Notes under the pieces: generated by a model
The model's input: the letters and a program-made list of their open reading frames with translations, nothing else
Databases searched by the model: none
What the model was told of the DNA's origin: nothing
Program-made: the position numbers and the translations under genes
Assembly (NCBI RefSeq): GCF_032586155.1
Contig: NZ_JAWHTC010000002.1
Coordinates: 806,001 to 870,000, forward strand
Length of the DNA stretch: 64,000 nucleotides
Direction: 5' to 3'
DNA from: JAWHTC01 sp032586155
Lineage (GTDB): Bacteria > Pseudomonadota > Alphaproteobacteria > Rhodobacterales > Rhodobacteraceae
In this document: positions 8,243 to 16,721 of the stretch, one piece after another
How positions within the stretch are numbered: position 1 is the stretch's first letter
Layout of the letters: the number at the start of each line of letters is the position of its first letter

Positions 8243-9247
8243 TCAGGTGATCGCCACCAGCGCATCCACCAGCTTGCCCGCACCATAACGGAACGGATCG
8301 GTTGCCGGCAGCCCCATCTCGGCCTCTACCTCGGCCAGATAGGCGCGCGCCGCGTCATCCGGCATATGCTGCGTGTTCACCGAGATACCGACCACCTGAC
8401 AATCAGGGTTTGCCACCCGCGCCAGCGCAAGTGCCGTGTCGCGCAGTTCTTGCAGCGAGGGTTGCTGATAATCGGGCAAGCCACGCATATGCGCGCGGGT
8501 CGGCTCATGCGCCAGGATCAGCGCGTCGGGCTGCCCGCCATGGATCAGCGCCATGGTTACACCGGAATAGGAGACATGGAACAGGCTGCCCTGCCCCTCG
8601 ATATGATCCCAGTGATCGTCATCATTGTCCGGCGTCAGCCACTCGACCGAGCCAGCCATGAAATCTGCAATGACAGCATCCAGTGGCACACCGTCACCGG
8701 TGATCAGGATACCGGTCTGGCCCGTCGCTCGGAAGCTCGATTTCAGTCCGCGTTTCTTCATCTCGGCGTCCATGCAAAGCGCCGTGTACATCTTGCCGAC
8801 CGAGCAATCGGTGCCCACCGCAAGACAACGCTTGCCTTTGCGTTTGACGCCATTTGCGATGGGATAGTCGACTTCCGGAATGCGCACATCATGCAACTCG
8901 CGCCCCGTCGCCTCGGCCACCGCCACCAGATCGGGCTCATCCCGCAGAAGGTTATGCAGCCCCGATGCCAGGTCGAACCCTTCCTCCAGCGCCATCACCA
9001 GCACCTTCTTCCACTCGGCGCTGATCACACCGCCGCGGTTGGCCACGCCGATCACCAGCGTTTTGGCCCCGGCTTCTTTCGCCTCGACAAGGTTCATGTC
9101 AGTCAACCCCAGGTCGGCGCCGCAGCCCTCCATCCGGTACTGCCCAACGGCGTTGTCGGGACGCCAGTCCTTGATACCCTGAGCCACCTTGGCCGCCAAT
9201 TGGTCAGGCGCATCGCCCAGAAACAGCAGGTACGGTGTCTTGATCAT
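8243..9247 (-). CDS. dgcN: D-glutamate N-acetyltransferase DgcN (DUF1611 family)
   Basis: 334 residues, DUF1611 family, full length. An N-terminal Rossmann-like part (KTPYLLFLGDAPDQLAAKVA) is followed by a P-loop-like segment, GTDCSVGKMYTAL, near residue 143, and by the conserved IEGQGSLFHVSYSGVTMALI-type region and LAHEPTR. The family was described as D-glutamate N-acetyltransferase acting with DgcA in D-Glu catabolism by marine bacteria; older databases call it NAD-dependent epimerase or hypothetical. It is the first gene of a minus-strand operon (dgcN, 70 bp, dgcA, 11 bp, dat, 69 bp, CoA-transferase). The acetyl donor is presumably acetyl-CoA. Confidence 0.83.
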   Translation of the reverse strand: MIKTPYLLFLGDAPDQLAAKVAQGIKDWRPDNAVGQYRMEGCGADLGLTDMNLVEAKEAGAKTLVIGVANRGGVISAEWKKVLVMALEEGFDLASGLHNLLRDEPDLVAVAEATGRELHDVRIPEVDYPIANGVKRKGKRCLAVGTDCSVGKMYTALCMDAEMKKRGLKSSFRATGQTGILITGDGVPLDAVIADFMAGSVEWLTPDNDDDHWDHIEGQGSLFHVSYSGVTMALIHGGQPDALILAHEPTRAHMRGLPDYQQPSLQELRDTALALARVANPDCQVVGISVNTQHMPDDAARAYLAEVEAEMGLPATDPFRYGAGKLVDALVAIT

Positions 9248-9393
9248 GGCAGGAATCCTTTCCCCTGAAGGTCTGCATTACTGTCCTATAGGCGGGTTGC
9301 AAGTTTATCCCAAAACCGTTGGAAAATTGCAAATTCTAACAAATTTCTCCGAAAATTCCAAAAAAGAGTCGAAGATTCTTCGAGCATTGTCAC

Positions 9394-10632
9394 TCAAGGC
9401 GCGCTTTCTTCCTCGGCAACAAGAGCCTCGGCCTGAAGGTAGCCTGCCTGCGGCGCACCGATTACCGGCATCGCCTGGGCGTGGCCGGTATCCTCGGGCG
9501 CGTCTTCTTGCGCGCGTCGGGTCAGGGCGACGATCGAAACTGCGAAACACATCATTGCCAGCGCAGCAATGAAACCGCGGCCCTCGCCGACACTAACCAT
9601 ATTCGGCCCAATCAGGATGCCGACAAACTGTCCCACATTCAGCACCAGAATCATGGTGCCGCTTGCGGGAACGATCTGTGACGGTTTCAGCTGATCATTG
9701 GCGTGCGCAGAGCAAATTGCGTACATCGGCAAGCTGGCCCCGGCCAACACCGCGAACCCTGTCGCGATGACCCCGGGCGAAGGGTTGGTCAGCATCCACA
9801 GACAGGTCAATCCGCCAATTACCCCCAGCCCGATCAGAACCAACCGTCGGTCGGTACGGTCCGACACCCATCCTACCGGGTATTGCACCAGCGCCCCCAT
9901 GATCATCGCGAGCACCAGCGCACCTGAGGCCTGGGCCGCCGACAGGCCCATCTGCAGCGCCAGCAGAGGCAGGGAAATATACCATGCCGCCACCAGAAGC
10001 GCGCTGATCAGATTACCCAGAACTGCCATGGGCGACACGCGGTACAGCTTCGCGACCGGCATCCGGTCGGGCACCTCGTAGTCCGGTGCCTTGATACCTG
10101 ACAGCAAGAGCGGCACAATCGACAGGGAGATCAGGATCGACACCAACCCGAACAGCATGTTGCCGCTGGGATCGGGCGCTGCCACCAGCGCCGTGCCGAT
10201 TGCCGGGCCCGCCATCCAGATCATGAAATAAATCGACAGGATCTGCGCCCGGTTTTTGTTTTCCGATTTCGCCTGAAGCCAGCTTTCGGTGATCACATAC
10301 ATGCCCGGATAACAGACTCCGGCCAAGAACCGCATCGCTGACCAGGTCATCGGATCCGAGGTCAGCAGGTGCAAGATCGCTGCAATACTGACCAACGAAG
10401 CCAGAGCCGAAAACGCCCGGATATGGCCGACCTTTTCCACCATGCGCGGTGCCAGGATCGTGCCCAGGATGGCCCCGGCCGGATAAGCCGCCTGCATCAG
10501 CGAAATCGTCAGGTCGCTAAAGCCGAGCCCGGCCCCGCGAACCGTCAGCAAGGTCGCCAACAGCCCGTTGGCCATCATCAGAAGGAACATGCCCAGAAAA
10601 AGGGCCCAGTTGTCGATCAATGCGCGTTTCAT
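9394..10632 (-). CDS. MFS transporter (YcaD-like)
   Basis: 412 residues, twelve predicted membrane helices typical of the major facilitator superfamily. The start at 10632 (MKRALIDNWALFLGMFLLMM) is chosen because the first helix begins there; the in-frame Met 41 codons upstream gives an unlikely Cys/Arg-rich leader. The VSDRTDRRLV loop near residue 260 matches the conserved RxxxR cytoplasmic-loop type. The C-terminal 35 residues form a polar, Glu-rich cytosolic tail. It resembles the YcaD branch, whose substrates are unknown. It diverges from malyl-CoA lyase with about 190 bp between starts. Confidence 0.85.
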   Translation of the reverse strand: MKRALIDNWALFLGMFLLMMANGLLATLLTVRGAGLGFSDLTISLMQAAYPAGAILGTILAPRMVEKVGHIRAFSALASLVSIAAILHLLTSDPMTWSAMRFLAGVCYPGMYVITESWLQAKSENKNRAQILSIYFMIWMAGPAIGTALVAAPDPSGNMLFGLVSILISLSIVPLLLSGIKAPDYEVPDRMPVAKLYRVSPMAVLGNLISALLVAAWYISLPLLALQMGLSAAQASGALVLAMIMGALVQYPVGWVSDRTDRRLVLIGLGVIGGLTCLWMLTNPSPGVIATGFAVLAGASLPMYAICSAHANDQLKPSQIVPASGTMILVLNVGQFVGILIGPNMVSVGEGRGFIAALAMMCFAVSIVALTRRAQEDAPEDTGHAQAMPVIGAPQAGYLQAEALVAEEESAP

Positions 10633-10820
10633 GTCGCCTGCTAAACACGAATGGCCCACCACGCACGCGCGCATATGCGGCATGCCCCCAGGTCGCAAAC
10701 AGACCGCTGCAACGCAGCGTCGCATGCCGCAACGGCAAAACCTCCTTGCAGCCAAACCCGCAATTCAATATCGCTCGGCCCCGAACCCACGCAAAAGCTT
10801 CCTATACGAAAGGCTTCGAC

Positions 10821-11780
10821 ATGTCCTTCCGCACCCAACCGCCAGCTCCCGCCCGCCCCAACCGTTGCCAGCTGTTTGGTCCGGGCTCGCGCACCGAGCT
10901 TTTCGAAAAAATGGCCGCCTCGGCTGCCGACGTCATCAACCTTGACCTCGAAGACAGTGTCGCGCCCAGCGACAAGGCCACTGCCCGCAAAAACATCATC
11001 GCCGCCACGCATGATGTGGACTGGGGCAACAAGTACCTGTCCGTACGCATCAACGGTCTGGACACCGAATACTGGTACAAAGACGTTGTCGACCTGTTGG
11101 AAAACGCCAGCGACCGTCTTGACCAGATCATGATCCCGATGGTCGGCTGCAAGGAAGATATCTATGCCGTCGACGCGCTGGTCACCGCGATTGAAAAGGC
11201 CAAGGGCCGGACCAAGCCGATCAGTTTTGAAGTGATCATCGAAACTGCTGCCGGTATCGCCCATGCCGAAGAAATCGCCGCCGCCAGCCCCCGGATGCAG
11301 GCGATGAGCCTTGGCTATGCCGACTATGCCGCCTCAATGGGTATGGCGACCACCGGTATCGGCGGCACCCAGAAAGATTACTATATGATCGACGGGGACA
11401 GCACATATTACCCTGACCCGTGGCACTATGCGATCACCGCGATCGTTGCGGCCTGCCGCACCCATGGCGTTCTGCCGGTTGACGGCCCGTTCGGCGACTT
11501 CTCGGATGATGCCGCCTATGTGGCGCAAGCCAAGCGCGCTGCGACCCTTGGCATGGTCGGTAAATGGGCAATCCATCCCAAGCAGGTGAAGCTGGCCAAC
11601 GAGGTCTACACCCCGTCCGCCGAAGCCGTCACCGAGGCGCGTGAAATCCTGGCCGCCATGGAAGAAGCACAAAAGAACGGCCTTGGCGCCACCACCTACA
11701 AAGGCAAGCTGATCGATATCGCATCGATGAAGCAGGCCGCGGTGATCGTCCGTATGGCAGAGCTGGCTGGCGCAAGCTGA
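10821..11780 (+). CDS. mcl1: L-malyl-CoA/beta-methylmalyl-CoA lyase
   Basis: 319 residues, HpcH/HpaI aldolase family and almost exactly the length of the Rhodobacter Mcl1. It reversibly cleaves malyl-CoA to acetyl-CoA and glyoxylate, and beta-methylmalyl-CoA to propionyl-CoA and glyoxylate, in the ethylmalonyl-CoA pathway for acetate assimilation. Family segments are visible: RCQLFGPGSRTELFEKMA, VINLDLEDSVAPSDK (metal-binding Glu/Asp), SFEVIIETAAGIAHAEEI and KWAIHPKQVKLANEVYTP. The start at 10821 is right for the family. It stands as a single gene with a terminator at 11804-11838. Confidence 0.93.
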   Translation: MSFRTQPPAPARPNRCQLFGPGSRTELFEKMAASAADVINLDLEDSVAPSDKATARKNIIAATHDVDWGNKYLSVRINGLDTEYWYKDVVDLLENASDRLDQIMIPMVGCKEDIYAVDALVTAIEKAKGRTKPISFEVIIETAAGIAHAEEIAAASPRMQAMSLGYADYAASMGMATTGIGGTQKDYYMIDGDSTYYPDPWHYAITAIVAACRTHGVLPVDGPFGDFSDDAAYVAQAKRAATLGMVGKWAIHPKQVKLANEVYTPSAEAVTEAREILAAMEEAQKNGLGATTYKGKLIDIASMKQAAVIVRMAELAGAS

Positions 11781-11803
11781 TCCCTGTCGACACAGCGATT
11801 TCG

Positions 11804-11838
11804 AAGCCCCGGCCATACCGCCCGGGCTTTGCGTTTTT
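11804..11838 (+). terminator. Rho-independent terminator after mcl1
   Basis: AAGCCCCGG (11804-11812) pairs with CCCGGGCTT (11821-11829) with one internal mismatch, followed by a T-rich tract ending in five T at 11834-11838. It lies 24 bases after the mcl1 stop and should end its transcript. Confidence 0.7.
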
Positions 11839-12107
11839 GGTTCGCTTAACTGGGGTCAGGGAAGTCCCATGCGATTGCTGACCCGCGGAGTAGCGACCAG
11901 CCTTGGCCTAGTGCCACTTCGTCCTGCCCTCTTCCGTGCGGCTTAACTTTCCTCCGTGCCCTCTCGAAATCGCCGCCCTATGGGGCGGGGTGGTGATTGT
12001 GCGGCGGCCCAAGGGGTTTGATTCCGTGCAGGTATTTTTCGGCAATGGTGTTACCTAGCCATCAGCCATCGCTTTCCCATGTCTCGAAAACCCCGTAGAC
12101 AATCACC
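11839..12107. other. Intergenic stretch carrying RNA-like element 2
   Basis: Together with the mcl1 terminator this makes a 327-base gap between mcl1 and the phnM-like gene. No coding frame is supported. Apart from the element at 11958-12040, nothing recognisable was seen; it must contain the promoter of the phnM-like gene or allow read-through into it. Confidence 0.5.
11958..12040 (+). ncRNA. Two-hairpin RNA-like repeat, copy 2
   Basis: Hairpin 1 pairs AATCGCC (11968-11974) with GGTGATT (11992-11998), with inner GCCC/GGGC. Hairpin 2 pairs GTGCGG with CCGTGC (ending 12029), followed after five bases by a run of five T. Relative to copy 1 at 4943-5025, A-U pairs became G-U and C-G became U-G, so pairing is kept on the plus strand only. 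It lies about 70 bases upstream of the phnM-like start codon. It could therefore be a leader element, but copy 1 has no gene downstream on its strand, which argues for a free-standing small RNA or a mobile repeat. Confidence 0.5.
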
Positions 12108-13241
12108 ATGCAACAGCCCCTCTCCCTGATCGGCGGAATGGTCCTGCGCCCGAACAGGGCGCTGGAACCGGGAGACGTGCATGTCGCCGATGGTCTGATC
12201 GTTGAAACGCCAGCCAATGACTCCGCTCAGATAGACTGCAAAGGCAAGCACGTCCTGCCAGGCATCGTCGATGTGCATGGCGACGCGTTTGAGCTGGAAC
12301 TGCATCCCCGCCCCGACATCGACATCGCCTTTCCCATCGCTATGGCATCCGTTGACCGGCAATTGATTTCCAACGGAATCACCACCGCGTATCACGGCCT
12401 CACCCTGTCATGGGAGCCCGGCGCACGCAGCCTGCCCGCCGCCCGCGCCTTCATGTCAGGGCTGGTGCAGGAACGCCCGAACTTTCTTGCCGATCACCGG
12501 GTTCAACTGCGCTGGGAAACCTTCGCCCATGATGCGCTGAATGACTTGGCGCAATGGCTGACCGAAAGTCCGACCCCAGCCATCGCCTTCAACGACCATA
12601 CAACCGAGACACTCGGAGTCATCGCCGAGGGCGACACCGCGTCACTCGACAAATGGGCCACGCGGGCCGGAATTTCGCGGGATGACTATGTTGCTCAGGC
12701 AAAAGCCGCGAGCGCGCACGCCGCCAACGTTCCAGGCATGATCGCCAAGGTCGCTGCGATGGGCCGCCAGAACGGCGCCATCATGTTGGCCCATGACGAA
12801 ACCTCGGCACAGGATCGCACCACCCATCGCGCCCTAGGCATGTCCGTGTCCGAGTTTCCGCTGACCCGCGAGGCCGCTCGCGCGGCAGTTTCCAATGGCG
12901 AACACACCGTCATGGGCGCCCCCAACGTGCTGCGCGGTCTCAGCCACAAGGGCAACCTCTCGGCCATCGATGCCATAAGCGAAGGCCTCTGCACCGTGCT
13001 CGCCTCGGATTACTATTACCCCAGCCAGTTGCACGCCGCGCAGGCTCTGGTGACACAGGGCATCCTACCACTGGAGCAGGCATGGGCGCTGGTCTCGACC
13101 AACCCGGCGGCGGCCATGGGCCTAACAGATCGCGGGGCCATCCACCCCGGTCAACGCGCCGACATGGTGGTTTTGGATACGTCGGCGCATTGGCATCCTC
13201 ACCAGATCATCGCGTGTGGCGCGATCAGCAGTTTCGGATAG
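12108..13241 (+). CDS. phnM: PhnM-like alpha-D-ribose 1-methylphosphonate 5-triphosphate diphosphohydrolase
   Basis: 377 residues, amidohydrolase superfamily of the PhnM type. Metal-binding VDVHGDAFE near residue 50 corresponds to the PhnM HxD/H region. IAFNDHTTE, LAHDETSAQD, GAPNVLRGLSHKGN and ASDYYYPSQLHA follow, all diagnostic of PhnM rather than dihydroorotase. PhnM releases pyrophosphate in the C-P lyase pathway for phosphonates. No other phn gene is within 10 kb on either side, so this copy is outside a C-P lyase operon and may act on a related phosphorylated substrate. The stop is followed by a short hypothetical gene on the same strand. Confidence 0.82.
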   Translation: MQQPLSLIGGMVLRPNRALEPGDVHVADGLIVETPANDSAQIDCKGKHVLPGIVDVHGDAFELELHPRPDIDIAFPIAMASVDRQLISNGITTAYHGLTLSWEPGARSLPAARAFMSGLVQERPNFLADHRVQLRWETFAHDALNDLAQWLTESPTPAIAFNDHTTETLGVIAEGDTASLDKWATRAGISRDDYVAQAKAASAHAANVPGMIAKVAAMGRQNGAIMLAHDETSAQDRTTHRALGMSVSEFPLTREAARAAVSNGEHTVMGAPNVLRGLSHKGNLSAIDAISEGLCTVLASDYYYPSQLHAAQALVTQGILPLEQAWALVSTNPAAAMGLTDRGAIHPGQRADMVVLDTSAHWHPHQIIACGAISSFG

Positions 13242-13269
13242 TGTTCTTACCAGAAACAGGAGGACGATC

Positions 13270-13659
13270 GTGAACGAGTTGTTAGAGTATGTCTGGCACG
13301 ACACCGTGTTGTTGAAGATCGAAATCGACCGATCCGATCCCGGTGAAAACGATACATTTCGCATATTGGTGGAATGGTCCGATTGGGAACCCCGGCCAGA
13401 ATGCCCGTACGCGACAATTGAATTCAAGGATTGCCACTGGTTGAACATGGACATGAATTTCGGCGTGGTTTGCGTCGAAACATTCGACCAAATCGAACTT
13501 GAACCTGACCACCCCGAGATTCAAAAAATAGCCAAGCTCTTTCGCGTCGAAGACCTGACCTGCGTGGCCTTCAAAACCAATTCGACAGGAAGCACCATTC
13601 GGATCATCGCGGAATCTGTAACAATCATGCCTCATACCACGTTGAACGGCGTGGCTTGA
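13270..13659 (+). CDS. Hypothetical acidic protein, 129 residues
   Basis: I do not recognise a family. It starts with GTG at 13270, preceded by a strong AGGAGGA site, so it is translated. The product is acidic and aromatic-rich in the middle (EFKDCHWLNMDMNF), with no signal peptide or membrane segment and an alternating strand pattern suggesting a small beta fold. Base composition is lower in GC than its neighbours, which hints at acquisition. The size and acidity are like orphan immunity proteins, but no toxin is adjacent, so that is only a guess. Confidence 0.6.
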   Translation: MNELLEYVWHDTVLLKIEIDRSDPGENDTFRILVEWSDWEPRPECPYATIEFKDCHWLNMDMNFGVVCVETFDQIELEPDHPEIQKIAKLFRVEDLTCVAFKTNSTGSTIRIIAESVTIMPHTTLNGVA

Positions 13660-13725
13660 GCCTCTCCCCCCATCCCGCTAAACCTCCCGGGACGAATCCG
13701 CCGAACACATTTAAGGAAGGCATCC

Positions 13726-15558
13726 ATGCCCAGACTCCGTTCCCGCACCTCGACCCATGGCCGCAACATGGCCGGTGCCCGTGGCCTTTGGCGCGCCACC
13801 GGCATGCAAGACAGCGATTTCGGCAAGCCGATCATCGCTATCGTGAACAGCTTTACCCAGTTCGTGCCGGGTCACGTACACCTCAAGGATCTGGGCCAGA
13901 TGGTCGCCCGCGAGGTCGAAGCCGCCGGTGGTGTCGCGAAAGAGTTCAACACCATCGCCGTTGATGACGGGATCGCCATGGGCCATGACGGGATGCTCTA
14001 TTCGCTGCCCTCGCGCGAGGTCATCGCCGACAGCGTGGAATACATGGTCAACGCCCACTGCGCCGACGCCATGGTCTGTATCTCGAACTGTGACAAGATC
14101 ACCCCCGGCATGCTAATGGCCGCGATGCGCCTCAACATCCCTGCCGTGTTCGTTTCGGGCGGACCGATGGAGGCCGGCAAGGTCGTGCTGGAAGATGGCA
14201 CCGAAAAGGCCGTCGACCTGGTCGATGCCATGGTGGCTGCCGCAAGCGATGACATGAGCGACGCCGACGTCGACGCTTACGAGCGGTCCGCCTGCCCGAC
14301 CTGCGGGTCGTGCTCGGGTATGTTCACTGCCAACTCGATGAACTGTCTGGCCGAGGCTCTCGGTCTTGCCCTGCCCGGCAACGGTTCGATGCTGGCCACC
14401 CATGCCGACCGCCAGCCGATCTTCCTGCAGGCCGGTCGTTATGCCGTGGACCTGTGCAAACGTTATTACGACGGCGACGACGCCAACGTGCTGCCACGCA
14501 ACATCGCCACCAAGGCCGCGTTCGAAAATGCCATGTCGCTGGATATTGCGATGGGCGGCTCGACCAACACCATTCTTCACCTGCTGGCCGCCGCTGCCGA
14601 GGGCGAGGTCGATTTTGACCAGTCCGACATCGACCGCCTGTCGCGCAAGGTGCCCTGCCTGTGCAAGGTGGCCCCAGCGAAGTCCGACGTACACATGGAA
14701 GACGTCCACCGCGCCGGTGGCATCATGGCGATCCTGGGCGAGCTGGACCGCGCCGGTCTGCTCGACACCTCGGTCAGCACCGTACACGAACCGACCATGG
14801 CCGACGCGCTCAACAAATGGGACGTAGCCCGCACCAACGATCCGGCGGTGCATGAATTCTACCGTGCCGCCCCCGGTGGCGTGCCGACCCAGACCGCGTT
14901 TTCGCAGAGCCGCCGCTATACCGAGCTGGATACCGACCGCACCGGCGGCGTGATCCGCGACAAGGCCAATGCGTTCTCACAGGATGGCGGTCTCGCCGTG
15001 CTCTATGGCAACATCGCCGAAGATGGCTGCGTGGTGAAAACCGCCGGTGTGGACGATTCCATCCTGGTGTTCTCGGGCCCTGCCCGCATCTTTGAAAGCC
15101 AGGATTCCGCCGTGAACGCAATCCTGACCGGAAAGATCGTCGAAGGCGACATCGTGGTGATCCGCTACGAGGGCCCGCGCGGTGGGCCGGGGATGCAGGA
15201 AATGCTCTACCCGACTTCCTACCTGAAATCGAAAGGGCTGGGCAAAGCCTGTGCTTTGATCACCGATGGCCGCTTCTCGGGCGCCACATCGGGTCTGTCC
15301 ATCGGCCACGTCTCGCCCGAGGCAGCCGAGGGCGGCACCATTGGCCTGGTGGAAGATGGCGACCTGATCGAGATCGACATCCCCAACCGCTCGGTCAACC
15401 TGGCCGTCAACGATGCCACATTGTCGGCCCGTCATGAGGCCCGCGAAGCCAAGGGCTGGCAGCCGGAAGAGCAACGCACCCGCAAGGTTTCGACCGCGCT
15501 GAAGGCTTACGCGGCGCTGACCACCTCGGCCTCGAAAGGCGCCGTGCGAAAGGTGTAA
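13726..15558 (+). CDS. ilvD: Dihydroxy-acid dehydratase
   Basis: 610 residues, full length. It converts 2,3-dihydroxy-isovalerate and the methylvalerate analogue to the 2-oxoacids in valine and isoleucine synthesis, using an Fe-S cluster and Mg. The start MPRLRSRTSTHGRNMAGARGL is the family N-terminus, with AAGGAAGG as ribosome-binding site. Cluster cysteines lie in VCISNCDKITPG and in SACPTCGSCSGMFTANSMNC. AMGGSTNTILHLLA and the C-terminal GRFSGATSGLSIGHVSPEA (catalytic Ser region) are intact. A hairpin follows the stop at once. The gene is monocistronic and converges with an Lrp-type regulator; no leader-peptide attenuator was seen. Confidence 0.97.
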   Translation: MPRLRSRTSTHGRNMAGARGLWRATGMQDSDFGKPIIAIVNSFTQFVPGHVHLKDLGQMVAREVEAAGGVAKEFNTIAVDDGIAMGHDGMLYSLPSREVIADSVEYMVNAHCADAMVCISNCDKITPGMLMAAMRLNIPAVFVSGGPMEAGKVVLEDGTEKAVDLVDAMVAAASDDMSDADVDAYERSACPTCGSCSGMFTANSMNCLAEALGLALPGNGSMLATHADRQPIFLQAGRYAVDLCKRYYDGDDANVLPRNIATKAAFENAMSLDIAMGGSTNTILHLLAAAAEGEVDFDQSDIDRLSRKVPCLCKVAPAKSDVHMEDVHRAGGIMAILGELDRAGLLDTSVSTVHEPTMADALNKWDVARTNDPAVHEFYRAAPGGVPTQTAFSQSRRYTELDTDRTGGVIRDKANAFSQDGGLAVLYGNIAEDGCVVKTAGVDDSILVFSGPARIFESQDSAVNAILTGKIVEGDIVVIRYEGPRGGPGMQEMLYPTSYLKSKGLGKACALITDGRFSGATSGLSIGHVSPEAAEGGTIGLVEDGDLIEIDIPNRSVNLAVNDATLSARHEAREAKGWQPEEQRTRKVSTALKAYAALTTSASKGAVRKV

Positions 15559-15560
15559 TT

Positions 15561-15582
15561 GTAGGGCGGGGTTCACCCCGCC
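15561..15582. terminator. Post-stop palindrome, copy 2 (ilvD/lrp convergent terminator)
   Basis: GGCGGGGT (15565-15572) pairs perfectly with ACCCCGCC (15575-15582) around a two-base loop. The GTAGGG head starts three bases after the ilvD stop, as in the elements at 3508 and 55343. There is no clear T-run. Its position between convergent ilvD and lrp suggests use by both strands. Confidence 0.55.
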
Positions 15583-15595
15583 TTCACCCGCTTCT

Positions 15596-16045
15596 TCAAG
15601 CCCGCTCGTCCTTGGGTGACCCCAGCACCACGTATGATGTGATCGCGTTCACTTGCGGCACCGTCCCCAAAACCTCGGTGTGAAACGCTTTGTAGGCCAC
15701 CAAGTCCGCCGCCTCGATCCTGAGCAGGTATTCCACCGTTCCGGTAATGTTGTGGCACTCCCGCACCTCCGGCGCCCGCGCAATCGCCCGTTCAAATGCC
15801 TCTTGCGCCAGTTTGGTGTGCTGGTTCAGCCCAACGGTGACATAGGCGGTGATCCCGATCCCCATCGCCACCGGATCCAGCACCGCGCGATAACCCTTGA
15901 TCACACCGGACCGTTCCAGCTCCTGCACCCGGCGCAGACAGGCCGAGGGCGACAGCCCCACACGATCGGCCAGCTCAAGGTTGCTGATCCGGCCATCGCG
16001 GGTAAGCTCACACAATATCTTGCGATTGATGTCATCAAAATCCAT
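15596..16045 (-). CDS. Lrp/AsnC family transcriptional regulator
   Basis: 149 residues. An N-terminal helix-turn-helix (FDDINRKILCELTRDGRIS, then LELADRVGLSPSACLRRVQ) is followed by a C-terminal RAM ligand-binding domain ending VNAITSYVVLGSPKDE. The start is the second of two adjacent Met codons (16045), which puts the HTH at the usual distance. It is divergent from a LysE-type exporter with only 76 bp between starts, the classical arrangement in which an amino acid-sensing regulator controls the exporter. The ligand is presumably an amino acid. The product is longer than the minimal DNA-binding form and looks functional. Confidence 0.9.
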   Translation of the reverse strand: MDFDDINRKILCELTRDGRISNLELADRVGLSPSACLRRVQELERSGVIKGYRAVLDPVAMGIGITAYVTVGLNQHTKLAQEAFERAIARAPEVRECHNITGTVEYLLRIEAADLVAYKAFHTEVLGTVPQVNAITSYVVLGSPKDERA

Positions 16046-16121
16046 CATTGATTGTGAAACTAACCCATTTGGCAACAAGAATGCAATTCCATGCCGGTTC
16101 TGCCAACGTATTATTGCCCGT

Positions 16122-16721
16122 ATGACTTACGACATCCTCACCGCGCTGGCGGGCTTTGCCCTCGTCTCGTCAATCACGCCAGGGCCCAACAATTTGATGC
16201 TGATGGCCTCGGGTGCCAATTTCGGGTTTCGCCGCACGATCCCGCATATGCTGGGCATAGGGATCGGCTTCACGCTGATGATCTGCCTTGTCGGCGCCGG
16301 GCTGATCGGAGTTTTTGACGCCTACCCGGTCAGCCACACGATTCTCAAGGTTGTCAGTGTCCTCTATCTGCTCTGGCTCGCCTGGAGGATCGCCAACGCC
16401 GCCCCGCCTGAACAGGGACAGAGCAGCGGCAAACCGTTTTCCTTCCTGCAAGCGGCTCTGTTCCAATGGGTCAACCCCAAGGCCTGGACCATGGCGCTGA
16501 CGGCGATCACGCTTTACGCGCCCGACCGCTCGCTGGCGGCTATCGGGCTGGTGGCGCTGGTCTTTGGCGCGATCAACCTGCCCTCGGTCTCGACATGGAC
16601 AGTCCTAGGTCTGCAGGTCAGCCGTGTATTGGCCAGCCCTGCCAAGCTGCGCGCCTTCAATTGGACCATGGCGGCGCTTCTGGTGGCCACACTTTACCCG
16701 GTGCTGTATGGCATGGCGTGA
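16122..16721 (+). CDS. LysE family amino acid exporter
   Basis: 199 residues with about six hydrophobic helices. The LysE/RhtB signature SSITPGPNNLMLMASGANFG is at residues 13-32, and FQWVNPKAWTMALTAI, the second conserved stretch, is in the middle. It acts in the inner membrane to export amino acids or homoserine-lactone-like molecules; the exact substrate is unknown. The start at 16122 places the first helix at the N-terminus. It is divergent from the Lrp regulator, and its stop overlaps by one base the start of the next gene (TGATG), so the two are translationally coupled. Confidence 0.9.
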   Translation: MTYDILTALAGFALVSSITPGPNNLMLMASGANFGFRRTIPHMLGIGIGFTLMICLVGAGLIGVFDAYPVSHTILKVVSVLYLLWLAWRIANAAPPEQGQSSGKPFSFLQAALFQWVNPKAWTMALTAITLYAPDRSLAAIGLVALVFGAINLPSVSTWTVLGLQVSRVLASPAKLRAFNWTMAALLVATLYPVLYGMA

